From 4484-232 sp964486555 (GTDB lineage Bacteria > Thermotogota > Thermotogae > Thermotogales > Thermotogaceae), in NCBI GenBank assembly GCA_964486555.1, contig CAZANP010000003.1:1-62568 (forward strand): 62,568 nucleotides of DNA. The letters run 5' to 3'. A model generated the notes under the pieces. That model saw only the letters and a list, made by a program, of their open reading frames with translations. It did no database searches and was not told the origin of the DNA. Of this stretch, positions 41,659 to 50,083 are shown in pieces. Position numbers and translations under genes: made by a program. Each line of letters starts with the position of its first letter. Within the stretch, counting starts at the first letter, position 1.

Positions 41659-42941
41659 AGGAACTCCTCTTGAGGAGATTCGTCCTGGATTCCAGAGGCA
41701 TCAGACCAGGTGATGTTTTCGTGGCTGTAAAAGGGAAGAGGGTAGATGGTCATGAGTTCGTTCGAGAGGCTTTTGAAAGGGGAGCCTACGCCGCTGTGGT
41801 CGAGAAACCTGTTGAATACAATGGGAACATCTATTTGGTGAAGAGTGTGGTGGATTTTCTTGCAGATCTTGCGAGAGAGAAGCTGGGATCACTTGAGGGG
41901 AAGAGGATCATAGGTATAACCGGTTCAAATGGCAAAACAACCACGAAAGAGATATTGTATCAGTTGCTTTCCTTCACAGAGAGTGTTTTCAAAACACCTG
42001 GAAATATGAACACAGAATACGGCCTGCCTCTGTCCTTGATCAATGAATATAGGAATGAGAGCATTTTGGTACTGGAGATGGCTATGAACAAGAGAGAAGA
42101 TATAAAGCATCTGTGCAGTATAGCATCTCCTGACATCGCGGTTATCCTGAATGTGGGTACGTCTCACATAGGATTACTGGGAAGCAAGAGAGATATCATG
42201 GAAGCTAAATTGGAGATAATCTCGTACAGTAAAGAAAATTCAACTGTCGTCTGTTTCCACGACGATGACGAGTTGCGAGAGCGAGTTAAAGAATTCAACA
42301 AGAGGACACTCTTCTTTGGTAGAGAAGGAGGAGACGTGGTTTTAGAAGATTGGTGGTATGTAAACGGTGATACAGTTTGTATAATAAGGTACTTCGGAGA
42401 AAAAATCGCCTTCAAACTGAGTGGTATATGGAACGAAGGTCAGCTCCTCTCTCTTCTGGCTTCAATAAGTGTTTTGAAAGCTTTAGATAAAGAACTGCCT
42501 GTGAGAATTCTACCCGAATTAAAACTTCCTGAAAATAGATTTCACGTTATGAGATCGAATGGATTGTACATCATAAACGACACTTACAACGCTAGTTTGG
42601 AATCATTCGATGTGGCTGTGAAAACGATGTTGAGAATAGGGGAAGGCAGAAAATACGCTGTCGTTGGATCTATAAAAGAGCAGGGAATGTTTTCTAAAGA
42701 GACTCATGAGCGTCTTGGAAAGAAGCTGGAAGCGTTGGATGGAGTATACCTTTACACGGCAGATGATGAGATAAATCAGATGAAATGTTCGAAGATATTG
42801 ATGAGGTCAGATAACCCTAAAGTTATAGCCGAAGATCTCTTCAACAGAGTTGTGGAAGATGATGTGATTCTTTTTAAAGCCTCACGAGCTGTGGGAATAG
42901 AAAAGGTGTTGGAAGAATTCATGGAGTTGTTGAGGAGATGA
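41655..42941 (+). CDS. murF: UDP-MurNAc-tripeptide-D-Ala-D-Ala ligase
   Basis: A 428-residue ligase that completes the pentapeptide precursor by adding D-Ala-D-Ala. Visible are DSRGIRPGDVFVAV, the ATP loop ITGSNGKTTTKE (near residue 90), MAMNKREDIKHL and NDTYNASLESF. The ATG overlaps the murE stop by 4 bases and the gene overlaps mraY by 4. Length is normal. Confidence 0.96.
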   Translation: MKELLLRRFVLDSRGIRPGDVFVAVKGKRVDGHEFVREAFERGAYAAVVEKPVEYNGNIYLVKSVVDFLADLAREKLGSLEGKRIIGITGSNGKTTTKEILYQLLSFTESVFKTPGNMNTEYGLPLSLINEYRNESILVLEMAMNKREDIKHLCSIASPDIAVILNVGTSHIGLLGSKRDIMEAKLEIISYSKENSTVVCFHDDDELRERVKEFNKRTLFFGREGGDVVLEDWWYVNGDTVCIIRYFGEKIAFKLSGIWNEGQLLSLLASISVLKALDKELPVRILPELKLPENRFHVMRSNGLYIINDTYNASLESFDVAVKTMLRIGEGRKYAVVGSIKEQGMFSKETHERLGKKLEALDGVYLYTADDEINQMKCSKILMRSDNPKVIAEDLFNRVVEDDVILFKASRAVGIEKVLEEFMELLRR

Positions 42942-43864
42942 AGGCTGCTCTGGCTTTTTTCGTTCCCTTAATTTCGTATCCTATTCTCATAAGATTCTTC
43001 AGAAGAATAGGAGTGGGACAATTCATCAGAGAAGAGGGACCAGATCTCCATGGTTACAAACAGGGCACTCCAACTATGGGAGGACTTTTATTTCTCCCAA
43101 TGGTTCTATTGCTTACAGAAGATTTCATGCCCACCTTAGGTTTACTTTTTTTTGCAATGATAGGTTTTCTCGATGACATATTGAGCATCGTGAGGAAAAA
43201 CGCTTTGGGATTGACCATTCGTCAAAAATTACTACTTCAGGTACTCGCCTCTTCGATATTGACGTTCGTGGCTCTCAAAAATGGAAGAGGGACTTCCGTA
43301 AACGTTTTTGGAAATGTGCTAGATCTGGGATATTTATACCCCATCTTTGCTATCTTCGTGATCACGGGAGCCTCCAATTCGGTGAATCTCACGGATGGCT
43401 TAGATGGTCTGGCAGGATGGATCTTCGTTTCAGGTAGTTTACCTTACATGATGTTTCTATTAAGTAAAGGGGCATTTCATGAATCCATTCTGTTACTTCT
43501 GTTATCTGTTCTGGCTTTTCTTGTTTACAACTCAAAGCCTGCTTCCATATTCATGGGAGATACGGGTTCCCTGGCCCTAGGAGGATACCTTGGTATGCTC
43601 TCCGTTGTGACTGGAACGGAAGTCTTCCTCCTCACGTTCTTTCCGATATACGTCATAGAAGTTTTGAGCGTAATGATACAGGTATCATGCTTTAAACTCA
43701 CAAAGAAAAGAGTTTTCAGGATGTCCCCTATTCATCATCATTTTGAACTCTTAGGTTGGAAAGAGGAAAAGATAGTTTTCATCTTTTCCATCTTGAATCT
43801 ATCAATGTCGCTGATTTTTCTGAGTCTTTTCGGAGGTGTCAAAAATTGGTTTATTCCCTCTTAG
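42938..43864 (+). CDS. mraY: phospho-MurNAc-pentapeptide transferase (lipid I synthase)
   Basis: A 308-residue membrane enzyme with about ten helices that transfers phospho-MurNAc-pentapeptide to undecaprenyl phosphate. Diagnostic are KQGTPTMGGLLF, FLDDI, the catalytic SVNLTDGLDGLAGW and MGDTGSLALGG, and the closing MSPIHHHFELLGW. Slightly shorter than the 320-360 residues common in the family, with all motifs present. The murD gene starts within its last 19 bases. Confidence 0.96.
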   Translation: MKAALAFFVPLISYPILIRFFRRIGVGQFIREEGPDLHGYKQGTPTMGGLLFLPMVLLLTEDFMPTLGLLFFAMIGFLDDILSIVRKNALGLTIRQKLLLQVLASSILTFVALKNGRGTSVNVFGNVLDLGYLYPIFAIFVITGASNSVNLTDGLDGLAGWIFVSGSLPYMMFLLSKGAFHESILLLLLSVLAFLVYNSKPASIFMGDTGSLALGGYLGMLSVVTGTEVFLLTFFPIYVIEVLSVMIQVSCFKLTKKRVFRMSPIHHHFELLGWKEEKIVFIFSILNLSMSLIFLSLFGGVKNWFIPS

Positions 43865-45156
43865 GATACGGTGTGAGTAACAAAGCTCTGCTCGAATTCC
43901 TTGTAAAAAGAGGAGAAGAAGTGTTTGTCAGTGAAAAGAGAATGTTATCGGATGAGGAGAAAAAGTCTCTGGAAGAGTGTAATGTATCTTATGAGGAAGG
44001 GGAGCACACGGAAAAAGTTTTGGATTGCGATGTGATGGTAGTGAGTCCCGGCATCAACCCTGAAATGGATATAATCAGAAAAGCAAGAAAAAAGGGAATC
44101 TCCATAACAACGGAATTACAGATATTTCTTGAGAATTTTCCCGATATAGGAAAGATAGTAGGTGTAACGGGAACCAATGGAAAGAGTACGACCGTTAGCA
44201 TGCTGGGATATCTATTTGAACGATTCGGGAAGAAGGTGTTCGTAGGAGGGAATTTGGGGACCCCTTCCATAAAAGCTTTGGATGGAGAATATGATTATGT
44301 CGTACTTGAATTGAGCAGTTTCCAGCTTTTCTGGTCCAAACATCCAAAATTGAAACTGTTCACCGTTCTCAACATAAGACCAGATCATCTGGATTGGCAT
44401 AGATCTTTCGAAGAGTACATCTTTTCCAAGATGAAACCAGCCCTTTTGATGGAAGATCGTGACATGTTTTTTTTCAATGGACAGGATCCCTTCATAAAGC
44501 CTTACTTGAACGATATCAAAGCCATCAAAATCTCTTTCTGGAGCGATATGTACACATGGGAAAATGAGAGTATAAAATTGAAAGGGAAAAGGTTTACCGT
44601 TATGAACGAGATTTTGAAAACAGAACAGAACAAAGAAAACGTTCTGGCAGTTCTATCGATAATGGATAACCTGGGATTCGATCTTTCAGCATCGCTGGAA
44701 CACCTCGAAAAATTCACTTTTCTGAATCACAGAATGGAATTTGTGGATGAATGGAATGGTATCATGTTTTTCAACGATTCGAAAGCTACGAATTTTTCGG
44801 CGGTCGAAGCTGCTCTCAAAAATTTCGAAGATGGGAAAGTTATTCTTATAATGTGCGGCATTGGAAAGAAAGAACCCTATGGTAGCCTGATCGATACTAT
44901 TAAGAAGAAAGCAAAGAAAGTCATAATCTTCGGTGATATGAAAAAATCAGTTTCTTCCGCTCTGAAAAGATCTGGAGTTAGTGTAGTAGAGGTTCAAAAC
45001 ATGGAAGAAAGTGTTGAGGAAGCTCTGAAGGAGGCTAAAATGGGTGATGTCGTTCTTCTAAGTCCTGGAGGATCAAGTTTTGATATGTACGAGAATTATA
45101 AAGAGCGGGGGAGACATTTTAAAGAGGTTGTCAGAAGATGTTTAAAAGGGGGATAG
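43846..45156 (+). CDS. murD: UDP-MurNAc-L-alanine:D-glutamate ligase
   Basis: About 436 residues, adding D-Glu to UDP-MurNAc-L-Ala. The start is TTG 43846 (VYSLLGYGVSNKAL follows) with CGGAGGTG upstream, overlapping mraY by 19 bases; the open frame begins 90 bases earlier but that part is mraY out of frame. Motifs are VGVTGTNGKSTT, LELSSFQL, NIRPDHLDWH and FFNDSKATN. Its TTG start may keep output low relative to its neighbours. Confidence 0.95.
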   Translation: MVYSLLGYGVSNKALLEFLVKRGEEVFVSEKRMLSDEEKKSLEECNVSYEEGEHTEKVLDCDVMVVSPGINPEMDIIRKARKKGISITTELQIFLENFPDIGKIVGVTGTNGKSTTVSMLGYLFERFGKKVFVGGNLGTPSIKALDGEYDYVVLELSSFQLFWSKHPKLKLFTVLNIRPDHLDWHRSFEEYIFSKMKPALLMEDRDMFFFNGQDPFIKPYLNDIKAIKISFWSDMYTWENESIKLKGKRFTVMNEILKTEQNKENVLAVLSIMDNLGFDLSASLEHLEKFTFLNHRMEFVDEWNGIMFFNDSKATNFSAVEAALKNFEDGKVILIMCGIGKKEPYGSLIDTIKKKAKKVIIFGDMKKSVSSALKRSGVSVVEVQNMEESVEEALKEAKMGDVVLLSPGGSSFDMYENYKERGRHFKEVVRRCLKGG

Positions 45157-45160
45157 AAAG

Positions 45161-46240
45161 TTGGATTACAGGTCTATAGCATTTTTTGTGATAATTCTTC
45201 TTGTTCTGGGAACTCTCGCCGTTGTTAGTGTCGAATTTCTGAGCGATTACAAGACCATTGGCGCGGAGAAGGGAAACTTGTTTTTGAATCACATTGTTAA
45301 ATTAGTCGTAGGAATGCTTGTCCTCGCTTTTTTCTCTTCACTGGATTATAAAATACACTTTTCCAGAAATGTGATCTCCGCTTACTATTTCCTATCCATC
45401 CTCGGACTGATTCTGGCGTTGACAACGGGTTCACCGGTTGGCGCTCGAAGATGGATAAAGATAGGTGGGATAACCGTTCAACCTTCTGAGTTCGTTAAAG
45501 TGATTATGGTCATACTCTTATCTTATTACGTTTCAAAGTATTCGGATAAGATGAAAAACATCCTGTATGGCCTCATCCTTCCAATAGTTTATCTGATGCC
45601 TTTCTATTTTTTAGTCGCTCTTGAACCGGATATGAGCACATTCTTGATAATGTTCTTTGTAACGTTACTGATATTGTACACGAGCGGTACCAGAGGTATA
45701 TACGTTTTCTCGTTCATAGTTCTGTCGATTCTGACTTTGTTCCTTCTTTACAATTATGGGTTTCTAAGGAGTTATCAAATCCAAAGGATCGAAGGTTTTT
45801 TGAAAGGTGAGGTATCTGAGCAAGTTCTGATGGCGATAGAAACCGCAAAATCCGGCGGTATTTTTGGAAAGGGGTTGAATCTCGGGGAATTGAAGATATT
45901 AGTTCCTGTCAGCACCAGTGACTTTGTAATCGCTGTTATAGGAGAGGAACTGGGATACTTCGGTATAGCGGCTATTTTCTTCTCTTATTATGGATTGGTT
46001 TCAGCTTTGATAAAATCTGCTCAGAAATTTACTTCGGATATTATCATCAGAACCTTCATAACAGGCTATGGGATATTGATAATGGTTCAAGCGATGGTGA
46101 ACCTTGGCGTCACAGCGGGTCTTCTTCCCGTAACAGGAGTTACCTTACCTTTTGTAAGCCATGGGGGTAGCTCTCTAACAGCTTTCATGATCGGCCTTGG
46201 AATCGTAATGAGTATGATCCTCAGATCCGAGGAGAGGTGA
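45161..46240 (+). CDS. ftsW: SEDS-family peptidoglycan glycosyltransferase FtsW
   Basis: A 359-residue membrane protein with about ten helices, the division-specific glycan polymerase that works with a class B PBP. Motifs include GARRWIKIGGITVQPSEFVKV (near residue 95), ALEPDMSTFL with the catalytic-region Asp, and GVTLPFVSHGGSSL near the end. Its place between murD and murG is typical of ftsW and argues against RodA. Start is TTG 45161 after AAGGGGGATAG. Confidence 0.94.
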   Translation: MDYRSIAFFVIILLVLGTLAVVSVEFLSDYKTIGAEKGNLFLNHIVKLVVGMLVLAFFSSLDYKIHFSRNVISAYYFLSILGLILALTTGSPVGARRWIKIGGITVQPSEFVKVIMVILLSYYVSKYSDKMKNILYGLILPIVYLMPFYFLVALEPDMSTFLIMFFVTLLILYTSGTRGIYVFSFIVLSILTLFLLYNYGFLRSYQIQRIEGFLKGEVSEQVLMAIETAKSGGIFGKGLNLGELKILVPVSTSDFVIAVIGEELGYFGIAAIFFSYYGLVSALIKSAQKFTSDIIIRTFITGYGILIMVQAMVNLGVTAGLLPVTGVTLPFVSHGGSSLTAFMIGLGIVMSMILRSEER

Positions 46241-47274
46241 TCATGAGATTCAGAGTGATCGCAGCTGGAGGAGGAACTGGGGGACATCTCTATCCGAATC
46301 TGGCCATTTTGGAGGAACTGGCGAATCACGTGGAATTAGATGTGCTTTATTTTGTGGTCAAAGGAAAGATCGACGAAAAGGTTATAAGCTCTGAGCACCC
46401 GGAGTATAGAGTCATATCACTGAATTTGAGAGGGTTTTCGAGACCTCTTTGGAATCCACGCAATTTGAGGACGATCTTGAAAGTTTTGATAGAAAAGAGT
46501 AAGATAAAAGAGGCGATAAGGGCTTTCAAACCGGATTTTGCCATATTGAGTGGGGGGTACGTTTGTGGTCCTGTTGCTCTCGCTGCTAGATCTTTGAAAG
46601 TACCTGTGTTTGTTCATGAGCAGAATGTTATACCTGGATTCACAAATTCTTTGATAGCACATTTTGCGAAGAAGATCTTCATATCCTTTGAGAAGAGTTT
46701 GGAACATTTCCCAAAACGTGTCAGGGATAGAATAGTGTACACAGGGTGCCCAGTTAGAGTACATGGTAAGAAGCTGGAAGTACCGTTCGATGATTTCGTT
46801 CTAGTTCTTGGAGGCAGTTTGGGTAGTGACTTCATAAACTCTTTAATGGAAAGAGTTTACAGATTGTACGATGAAGATACCTTCGTTCACGTAACAGGTA
46901 GTGAAGAATGGAGAGAAAGATTTAAAAAATTCAATCATGTGGCACCTTACGTTTACATAAACGGTATACACAACTTCTGGCAAAAAGCGAGAACCGCTGT
47001 TACAAGAGGTGGAGCCAGCACATTGGGAGAAATGATGTATTATGGTGTCAGAGGCCTGGTGATACCTTGGGAAGGATCCACGGGTTCTCATCAGCTCATG
47101 AATGCTCTAGAAGCTGAGAAAAAAGGCGTGGTAAGTATCCTGAGGGAGAAAGAAGCAACACCCGATAAAGTGATCGAGGTGTTGAAAGATCTGAAGAAAA
47201 AAGGTAAACTTATGAGAGCGTCTGAAAATCCTGCTGAGAAAATCGTGAAAGAAATCCTGGGGGAGATACGATGA
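46237..47274 (+). CDS. murG: lipid II synthase MurG (GlcNAc transferase)
   Basis: A 345-residue peripheral GT28 glycosyltransferase that adds GlcNAc to lipid I. The N-terminal AAGGGTGGHLYPNLA loop, HEQNVIPGFTN, and the donor-site TRGGASTLGEMMYYG with IPWEGSTGSHQ are all present. The ATG overlaps the ftsW stop (TGATCATG); both ATG 46237 and ATG 46243 are possible. Confidence 0.96.
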   Translation: MIMRFRVIAAGGGTGGHLYPNLAILEELANHVELDVLYFVVKGKIDEKVISSEHPEYRVISLNLRGFSRPLWNPRNLRTILKVLIEKSKIKEAIRAFKPDFAILSGGYVCGPVALAARSLKVPVFVHEQNVIPGFTNSLIAHFAKKIFISFEKSLEHFPKRVRDRIVYTGCPVRVHGKKLEVPFDDFVLVLGGSLGSDFINSLMERVYRLYDEDTFVHVTGSEEWRERFKKFNHVAPYVYINGIHNFWQKARTAVTRGGASTLGEMMYYGVRGLVIPWEGSTGSHQLMNALEAEKKGVVSILREKEATPDKVIEVLKDLKKKGKLMRASENPAEKIVKEILGEIR

Positions 47275-48614
47275 GAATACATTTCGTTGGAATCGGTGGA
47301 ATCGGTATGAGCTCAATTGCTTTACACGAGTTTTTAAGCGGTACAGATGTGTATGGATCCAACATCGAAGAAAACGAGAGGACGAAATATCTGAGAGAAA
47401 TGGGAATAGATATCTTCATAGGGCATTCCGAAAGGAATTGGAAGGATCCTGATTTTCTTGTGAGAACTCCTGCCGTTTCCCAATCGAACCCAGAGGTTTT
47501 CAGAGCTCTGAGGGAGAAAGTGCCTGTTCTCGAACGAATAGATTTTCTCAGAGAAATCGTTTCGGGGAAAGAGCAATTTGCAGTCACAGGAACGGATGGC
47601 AAAACTACAACAACTGCTATGCTCGCTCATGCTCTGAAGTATCTTGAAAGGAACCCAACGGTCTTTCTTGGGGGGATTCATTCCTCACTGGAACACGGAA
47701 ACTATCGAAAGGGTTCTGACGTCTTCGTTTATGAGTTGGATGAGAGTGATGGAAAGTTCTCGTCTTTCTCTCCAAACTATGCCATTATAACAAATGCCAG
47801 GGGAGATCACATAGAAAAGTACGATTGGGATCTCAGGAAATATAAAAAAGCTTTTGAGATGTTTGCCAAGAGTGTGAAGGAAGTATTGGTAACCTTCGCA
47901 GAGGATGAACTCACAGGAAAGTTAGGGATGATTTCTTTTGGTTTAAAACATGGAACTTACACTATAGAGAAAAGAGAGCAAAAGGCATGGTATCAGGAGG
48001 TGTTGATCAGAAAGAACGGTAAGAGATATGGACGGCTTGTTCTCAAAGTACCAGGTCTTCACAACGCTTTGAACGCTCTTGCCGTGTTTTCTCTACTCGA
48101 CTTTTTAGGATACGATCTGGAAGCAGTTTCCTCAGCTCTAGAAGATTTTGAAGGTGTTAAAAGAAGGTTCAACGTAACTTATGCAGATGAAGATAGAAGG
48201 ATATTCGTTATCGATGATTACGCTCATACCCCTCAGGAAGTTGAAAATCTGTTAAAGACAACCAAGGAAATTTTTAAAAGTGAGGAAATAACGGTGATCT
48301 TTCAACCTCATAGATATACCCGCCTGATGAGAGAGGATGGCAACTTTGCGCGTTCTTTGAGAGAAGCTGATCACGTGATAGTGACGGAAGTGTTTGGAGC
48401 TTATGAGAATGAAAGAAGGATCTCAGCCAAGATGATTCATGAGAGTCTTGTGGAGATAGGTAAAGATTCCTCCTTCGTGCCGAACAAAGAGGATGTCTTA
48501 AAGAAACTTGAAGTCATCCCCAGTACTGTTTACCTCTTTGTAGGTGCTGGCGACATAATAGAAGTTTCTAAGAGATTCAAGATGAAACTATCGAATCTCA
48601 AGAAGTTCAGCTGA
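47271..48614 (+). CDS. murC: UDP-MurNAc:L-alanine ligase
   Basis: A 447-residue ligase adding the first L-Ala of the stem. Seen are HFVGIGGIGMSSIALHEFL at the N-terminus, the ATP loop TGTDGKTTTTAM (Asp where many MurC have His or Asn), ELDESDGKFS and FVIDDYAHTPQE. It ends the mur operon and overlaps the convergent phosphoesterase gene by 27 bases at the 3' ends, with no terminator visible. Confidence 0.95.
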   Translation: MRIHFVGIGGIGMSSIALHEFLSGTDVYGSNIEENERTKYLREMGIDIFIGHSERNWKDPDFLVRTPAVSQSNPEVFRALREKVPVLERIDFLREIVSGKEQFAVTGTDGKTTTTAMLAHALKYLERNPTVFLGGIHSSLEHGNYRKGSDVFVYELDESDGKFSSFSPNYAIITNARGDHIEKYDWDLRKYKKAFEMFAKSVKEVLVTFAEDELTGKLGMISFGLKHGTYTIEKREQKAWYQEVLIRKNGKRYGRLVLKVPGLHNALNALAVFSLLDFLGYDLEAVSSALEDFEGVKRRFNVTYADEDRRIFVIDDYAHTPQEVENLLKTTKEIFKSEEITVIFQPHRYTRLMREDGNFARSLREADHVIVTEVFGAYENERRISAKMIHESLVEIGKDSSFVPNKEDVLKKLEVIPSTVYLFVGAGDIIEVSKRFKMKLSNLKKFS

Positions 48615-49067
48615 ACCGGTCTTAGGATCTAGTAAAACGACGGTCGCTTTTCCCGTAAGGTATCCACAACTTTCACCTGGATTCACGATCAACGTGTTTC
48701 CAACTTTCCTTATATCCACTTCATGAGTGTGTCCGTAGAAGACGAAGTCGTATACACCGCTTTGAGCCACAGATTCAAGAAGATACGGCTCATGAAACAT
48801 CGCTATCTTCTTCCCATCGACTTCCAATTCGTGAGGCGAGGGGTATATCTTGTTTTTAGATTTCTCTCTTAAAAGCAATCTCTCCCCGTCGTTGTTCCCA
48901 AAGACACCGAAGAATTCCACACTGTCTTTCATGAGTAAAGGTAGAGTAAAAGGTGCCACGAAATCACCACAATGGAAGATGTGAGTTATGTTTCTCTCTG
49001 ATATCAGATCCGATATCTTTTTCAACACCGGCATATTGTCGTGAGAATCACTCATTATAAGCCACAT
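48588..49067 (-). CDS. YfcE/MJ0936-type metallophosphoesterase
   Basis: A 159-residue calcineurin-like phosphodiesterase. The metal ligands are in SDSHDN (near residue 6), HCGDF, GNNDGE and FYGHTHEVD. Family members hydrolyse model phosphodiesters; the natural substrate is unknown. It is the last gene of the Ogt-PBP run and converges on murC. Confidence 0.92.
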   Translation of the reverse strand: MWLIMSDSHDNMPVLKKISDLISERNITHIFHCGDFVAPFTLPLLMKDSVEFFGVFGNNDGERLLLREKSKNKIYPSPHELEVDGKKIAMFHEPYLLESVAQSGVYDFVFYGHTHEVDIRKVGNTLIVNPGESCGYLTGKATVVLLDPKTGSAELLEIR

Positions 49068-49082
49068 ACTGTGCCCCCCTTT

Positions 49083-49430
49083 TCAAAAGATGTTTTCTGG
49101 TATCCTGTAACCTTTTTCAGAGGATATCCTGTTAAATCGTTTTATTCTTTCCTCATCTGGAACGTTCATGATGCTCTTTATGAATTCTATCCTACTCAAA
49201 TACTTTCTCAGAATGTATTCACCATCGAATTTGCCTTTCAACTCTCTCGTGGATATATCGGACAGAGGTGTGTAATGAAGGAGGGAGGGTTTTTTTATCA
49301 AAAACTCAAATCCTACTACATCACCATCGAAATGTAAGAAAACGAGTCTGTTCAACCTGTCGAAACCTCCCACCATACCTTTTTCCAGGATAAAAGCTTC
49401 CCCTATCTCCCCTATCTTCAGCATTCTCAC
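49083..49430 (-). CDS. hypothetical protein
   Basis: A 115-residue soluble protein of unknown function, with no signal peptide. It opens with LKIGEIGEAFILEKG and has a central FLHFDGDVVGFEFLIKKPSLLHYTPLSDIS and a charged C-terminus. It overlaps the upstream gene by GTGA (an ATG at 49424 is also possible) and precedes the phosphoesterase by 15 bases. Its only clue is cotranscription with a penicillin-binding protein. Confidence 0.7.
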   Translation of the reverse strand: MRMLKIGEIGEAFILEKGMVGGFDRLNRLVFLHFDGDVVGFEFLIKKPSLLHYTPLSDISTRELKGKFDGEYILRKYLSRIEFIKSIMNVPDEERIKRFNRISSEKGYRIPENIF

Positions 49431-50083
49431 GACTTACCACCTTCCACGAAAAGTTTCATCACAGCGTAGTCTATCCATGAAGCTTCTCCCATCTGTCTAG
49501 ATATCAGGGTGAGAGCTTCCAGTGCGTTTGCAATCAATCTGTGATCTGGAAAGCTCAAAAGAAAAAATTTCAAAAGACGTATCGCTTCACTCCTGTTTCC
49601 CACAGCTTCTTCCTCTAAGGAAAGAGTGAGAAGATACTCTGGGATTTGGGGAGAATTTTGAAATCTTTTTATGAACGATCTAAGATGAATCGCTCTCTCT
49701 TGATGAGACCATCTTTCGAAGTTCTCACCTATAACATTCAAGGCTTCCCGTTCATCCTCCGGCAATTCAACCACTTCACCTGGTAAATCTATTATCGATT
49801 CTTTCCCCAATTTCCCAACATTTATCCTTACGATACTCAAAAGCCTTTTCTCCATCTGATACAGCTCCATCATAGCTTTTTCAAACCATTCATCCGAAAT
49901 GTCAACAACTTCCTCTACAGTGGAATCTTCAAGAAATTCAACGTTCACCCTCTCTCCCTTTAAATACTCCACTAGGTTTATAAAATGCTGTTCTGTCACT
50001 ATGGAGTTTCCTTTTTTAACCCTTCCCGATACCAGAAACCAGAGATTAGAAGTTTGAACCTTCTGACCTCTGTGAAAATTCAT
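49427..50083 (-). CDS. hypothetical protein with TPR-like C-terminus
   Basis: A 218-residue soluble protein. Residues 1-45 (HRGQKVQTSNLWFLVSGRVK) recall the start of a cyclic-nucleotide-binding-like beta barrel, and the last 70 are helical with TPR-like spacing (EEEAVGNRSEAIRLLKFFLL ... DHRLIANALEAL). I do not recognise a family. The start ATG 50083 overlaps the PBP stop by ATGA. It may sense or scaffold something in envelope assembly, but that is only inference from position. Confidence 0.7.
   Translation of the reverse strand: MNFHRGQKVQTSNLWFLVSGRVKKGNSIVTEQHFINLVEYLKGERVNVEFLEDSTVEEVVDISDEWFEKAMMELYQMEKRLLSIVRINVGKLGKESIIDLPGEVVELPEDEREALNVIGENFERWSHQERAIHLRSFIKRFQNSPQIPEYLLTLSLEEEAVGNRSEAIRLLKFFLLSFPDHRLIANALEALTLISRQMGEASWIDYAVMKLFVEGGKS

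Noticed and set aside
43756..43845. N-terminal extension of the murD open frame
   Set aside because: It is mraY sequence out of frame; the MurD N-terminus begins at TTG 43846 after GGAGGTG.
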